Under the pieces are notes generated by a model. It was given only the letters and a program-made list of their open reading frames with translations, was not told the origin of the DNA and made no database searches. Positions 63,787 through 64,000 of a stretch of 64,000 nt of DNA are shown here, piece by piece (positions within the stretch are counted from its first letter, which is position 1; each line of letters begins with the position of its first letter). The stretch is from JACZWZ01 sp036478235 (GTDB lineage: Bacteria; Actinomycetota; Acidimicrobiia; Spongiisociales; UBA11373), in assembly GCA_036478235.1 (NCBI GenBank), contig JAZGDZ010000040.1, forward strand, positions 81,301-145,300. Direction: 5' to 3'. The position numbers were made by a program, and so were the translations under genes.

Positions 63787-64000
63787 CAGGCCGGCCGGCG
63801 GACGAACGCGGTGCCCTCGGCGAGACGCCGGGCCGTTCGGTCGTAGGAGGCGCGCTCCACCCGCCACGCATCCCCGTCGGGTGCGACCGCCACGCCGACG
63901 GCCATGACGCCGCTGGTGTGGCCGATACGCAGCGTGCCCTCGTCGTGTTGCTCGGCGACTTGAGCCACGATGGTGCCGGGAATGCGGGCAGCCACGGCGG
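63786..64000 (-). CDS. PrpF-like family protein, C-terminal fragment (runs off the right edge)
   Basis: The fragment ends ..LRIGHTSGVMAVGVAVAPDG, DAWRVERASYDRTARRLAEG TAFVRRPA (split here only for length). The motif RIGHTSGVM ... DRTARRLAEG resembles the C-terminus of PrpF/4-oxalomesaconate tautomerase-type isomerases. The frame is open to the window edge, so the true start lies outside. It is upstream of and coupled to the molybdenum hydroxylase operon, suggesting a catabolic pathway role. Confidence 0.65.
   Translation of the reverse strand, partial: AVAARIPGTIVAQVAEQHDEGTLRIGHTSGVMAVGVAVAPDGDAWRVERASYDRTARRLAEGTAFVRRPA

Overview
The window is high-GC bacterial DNA with actinobacterial hallmarks: the mismatch endonuclease NucS, a DUF222/13E12-type protein at the left edge, an F420-type LLM oxidoreductase, a SUF iron-sulfur system with Rieske protein and SufU, a family-5 uracil-DNA glycosylase, and many GTG or TTG starts and 4-bp start/stop overlaps. 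An uncultured Acidimicrobiia-like member of the Actinomycetota is my best guess; that placement is inference.

Layout. 1-5.3 kb: edge-truncated DUF222 protein, flavin oxidoreductase, a lipoprotein and a Usp/CBS protein. 5.4-18.7 kb: a methylmalonyl-CoA-mutase-type large subunit, a PASTA class A PBP, a sirtuin, a SpoIID-type wall protein, aminopeptidase plus cobalamin adenosyltransferase, and ATP sulfurylase-APS kinase. 18.7-28.4 kb (minus): transketolase, an M24 peptidase, and a 2-oxoacid dehydrogenase operon (E3, fused E1 alpha-beta, E2) that carries its own fused LipB-LipA. 28.5-34.6 kb: hydrolase, small lipoprotein operon, isobutyryl-CoA-mutase-type large subunit, acyl-CoA dehydrogenase, LLM enzyme. 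34.8-42.5 kb: two SUF blocks (sufC-sufS-sufU and sufD-Rieske-sufC) around fumC, with sufB alone at 56-58 kb. 42.6-44.4 kb: UdgB and a primary-type sigma factor. 58-64 kb: infA, a DksA-like protein, and a 4-hydroxybenzoyl-CoA-reductase-like molybdoenzyme operon.

The main discovery is at 44.6-54.4 kb. The nucS gene is cut in two: its first 49 codons lie at 54418-54272 and the rest at 45113-44594, both minus strand. Between them sits a 9.16-kb element bounded by an 8-bp near-identical core (CCARTTGA). It encodes a large serine integrase, a three-HTH plus HEPN-like operon, hairpin-flanked membrane proteins, a small early-type operon and a lone HK97-type capsid protein. Joining the two cores restores nucS exactly in frame through the conserved Leu-Asn-Trp-Met codons. 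The arrangement recalls the mutL-inserted island of Streptococcus pyogenes and suggests a phage-like element that controls, or has destroyed, mismatch repair. A 1-bp frameshift near the nucS 3' end argues that decay may have begun.

The host DNA also carries two dispersed repeat classes that are absent from the element: eleven heptanucleotide tandem arrays, usually starting at stop codons, and a structured repeat of about 165 bp at gene 3' ends. Metabolically, the window links branched-chain 2-oxoacid oxidation, acyl-CoA dehydrogenation and B12-dependent mutases (with an adenosyltransferase), and separately iron-sulfur assembly with its client enzymes lipoyl synthase and the molybdenum hydroxylase.
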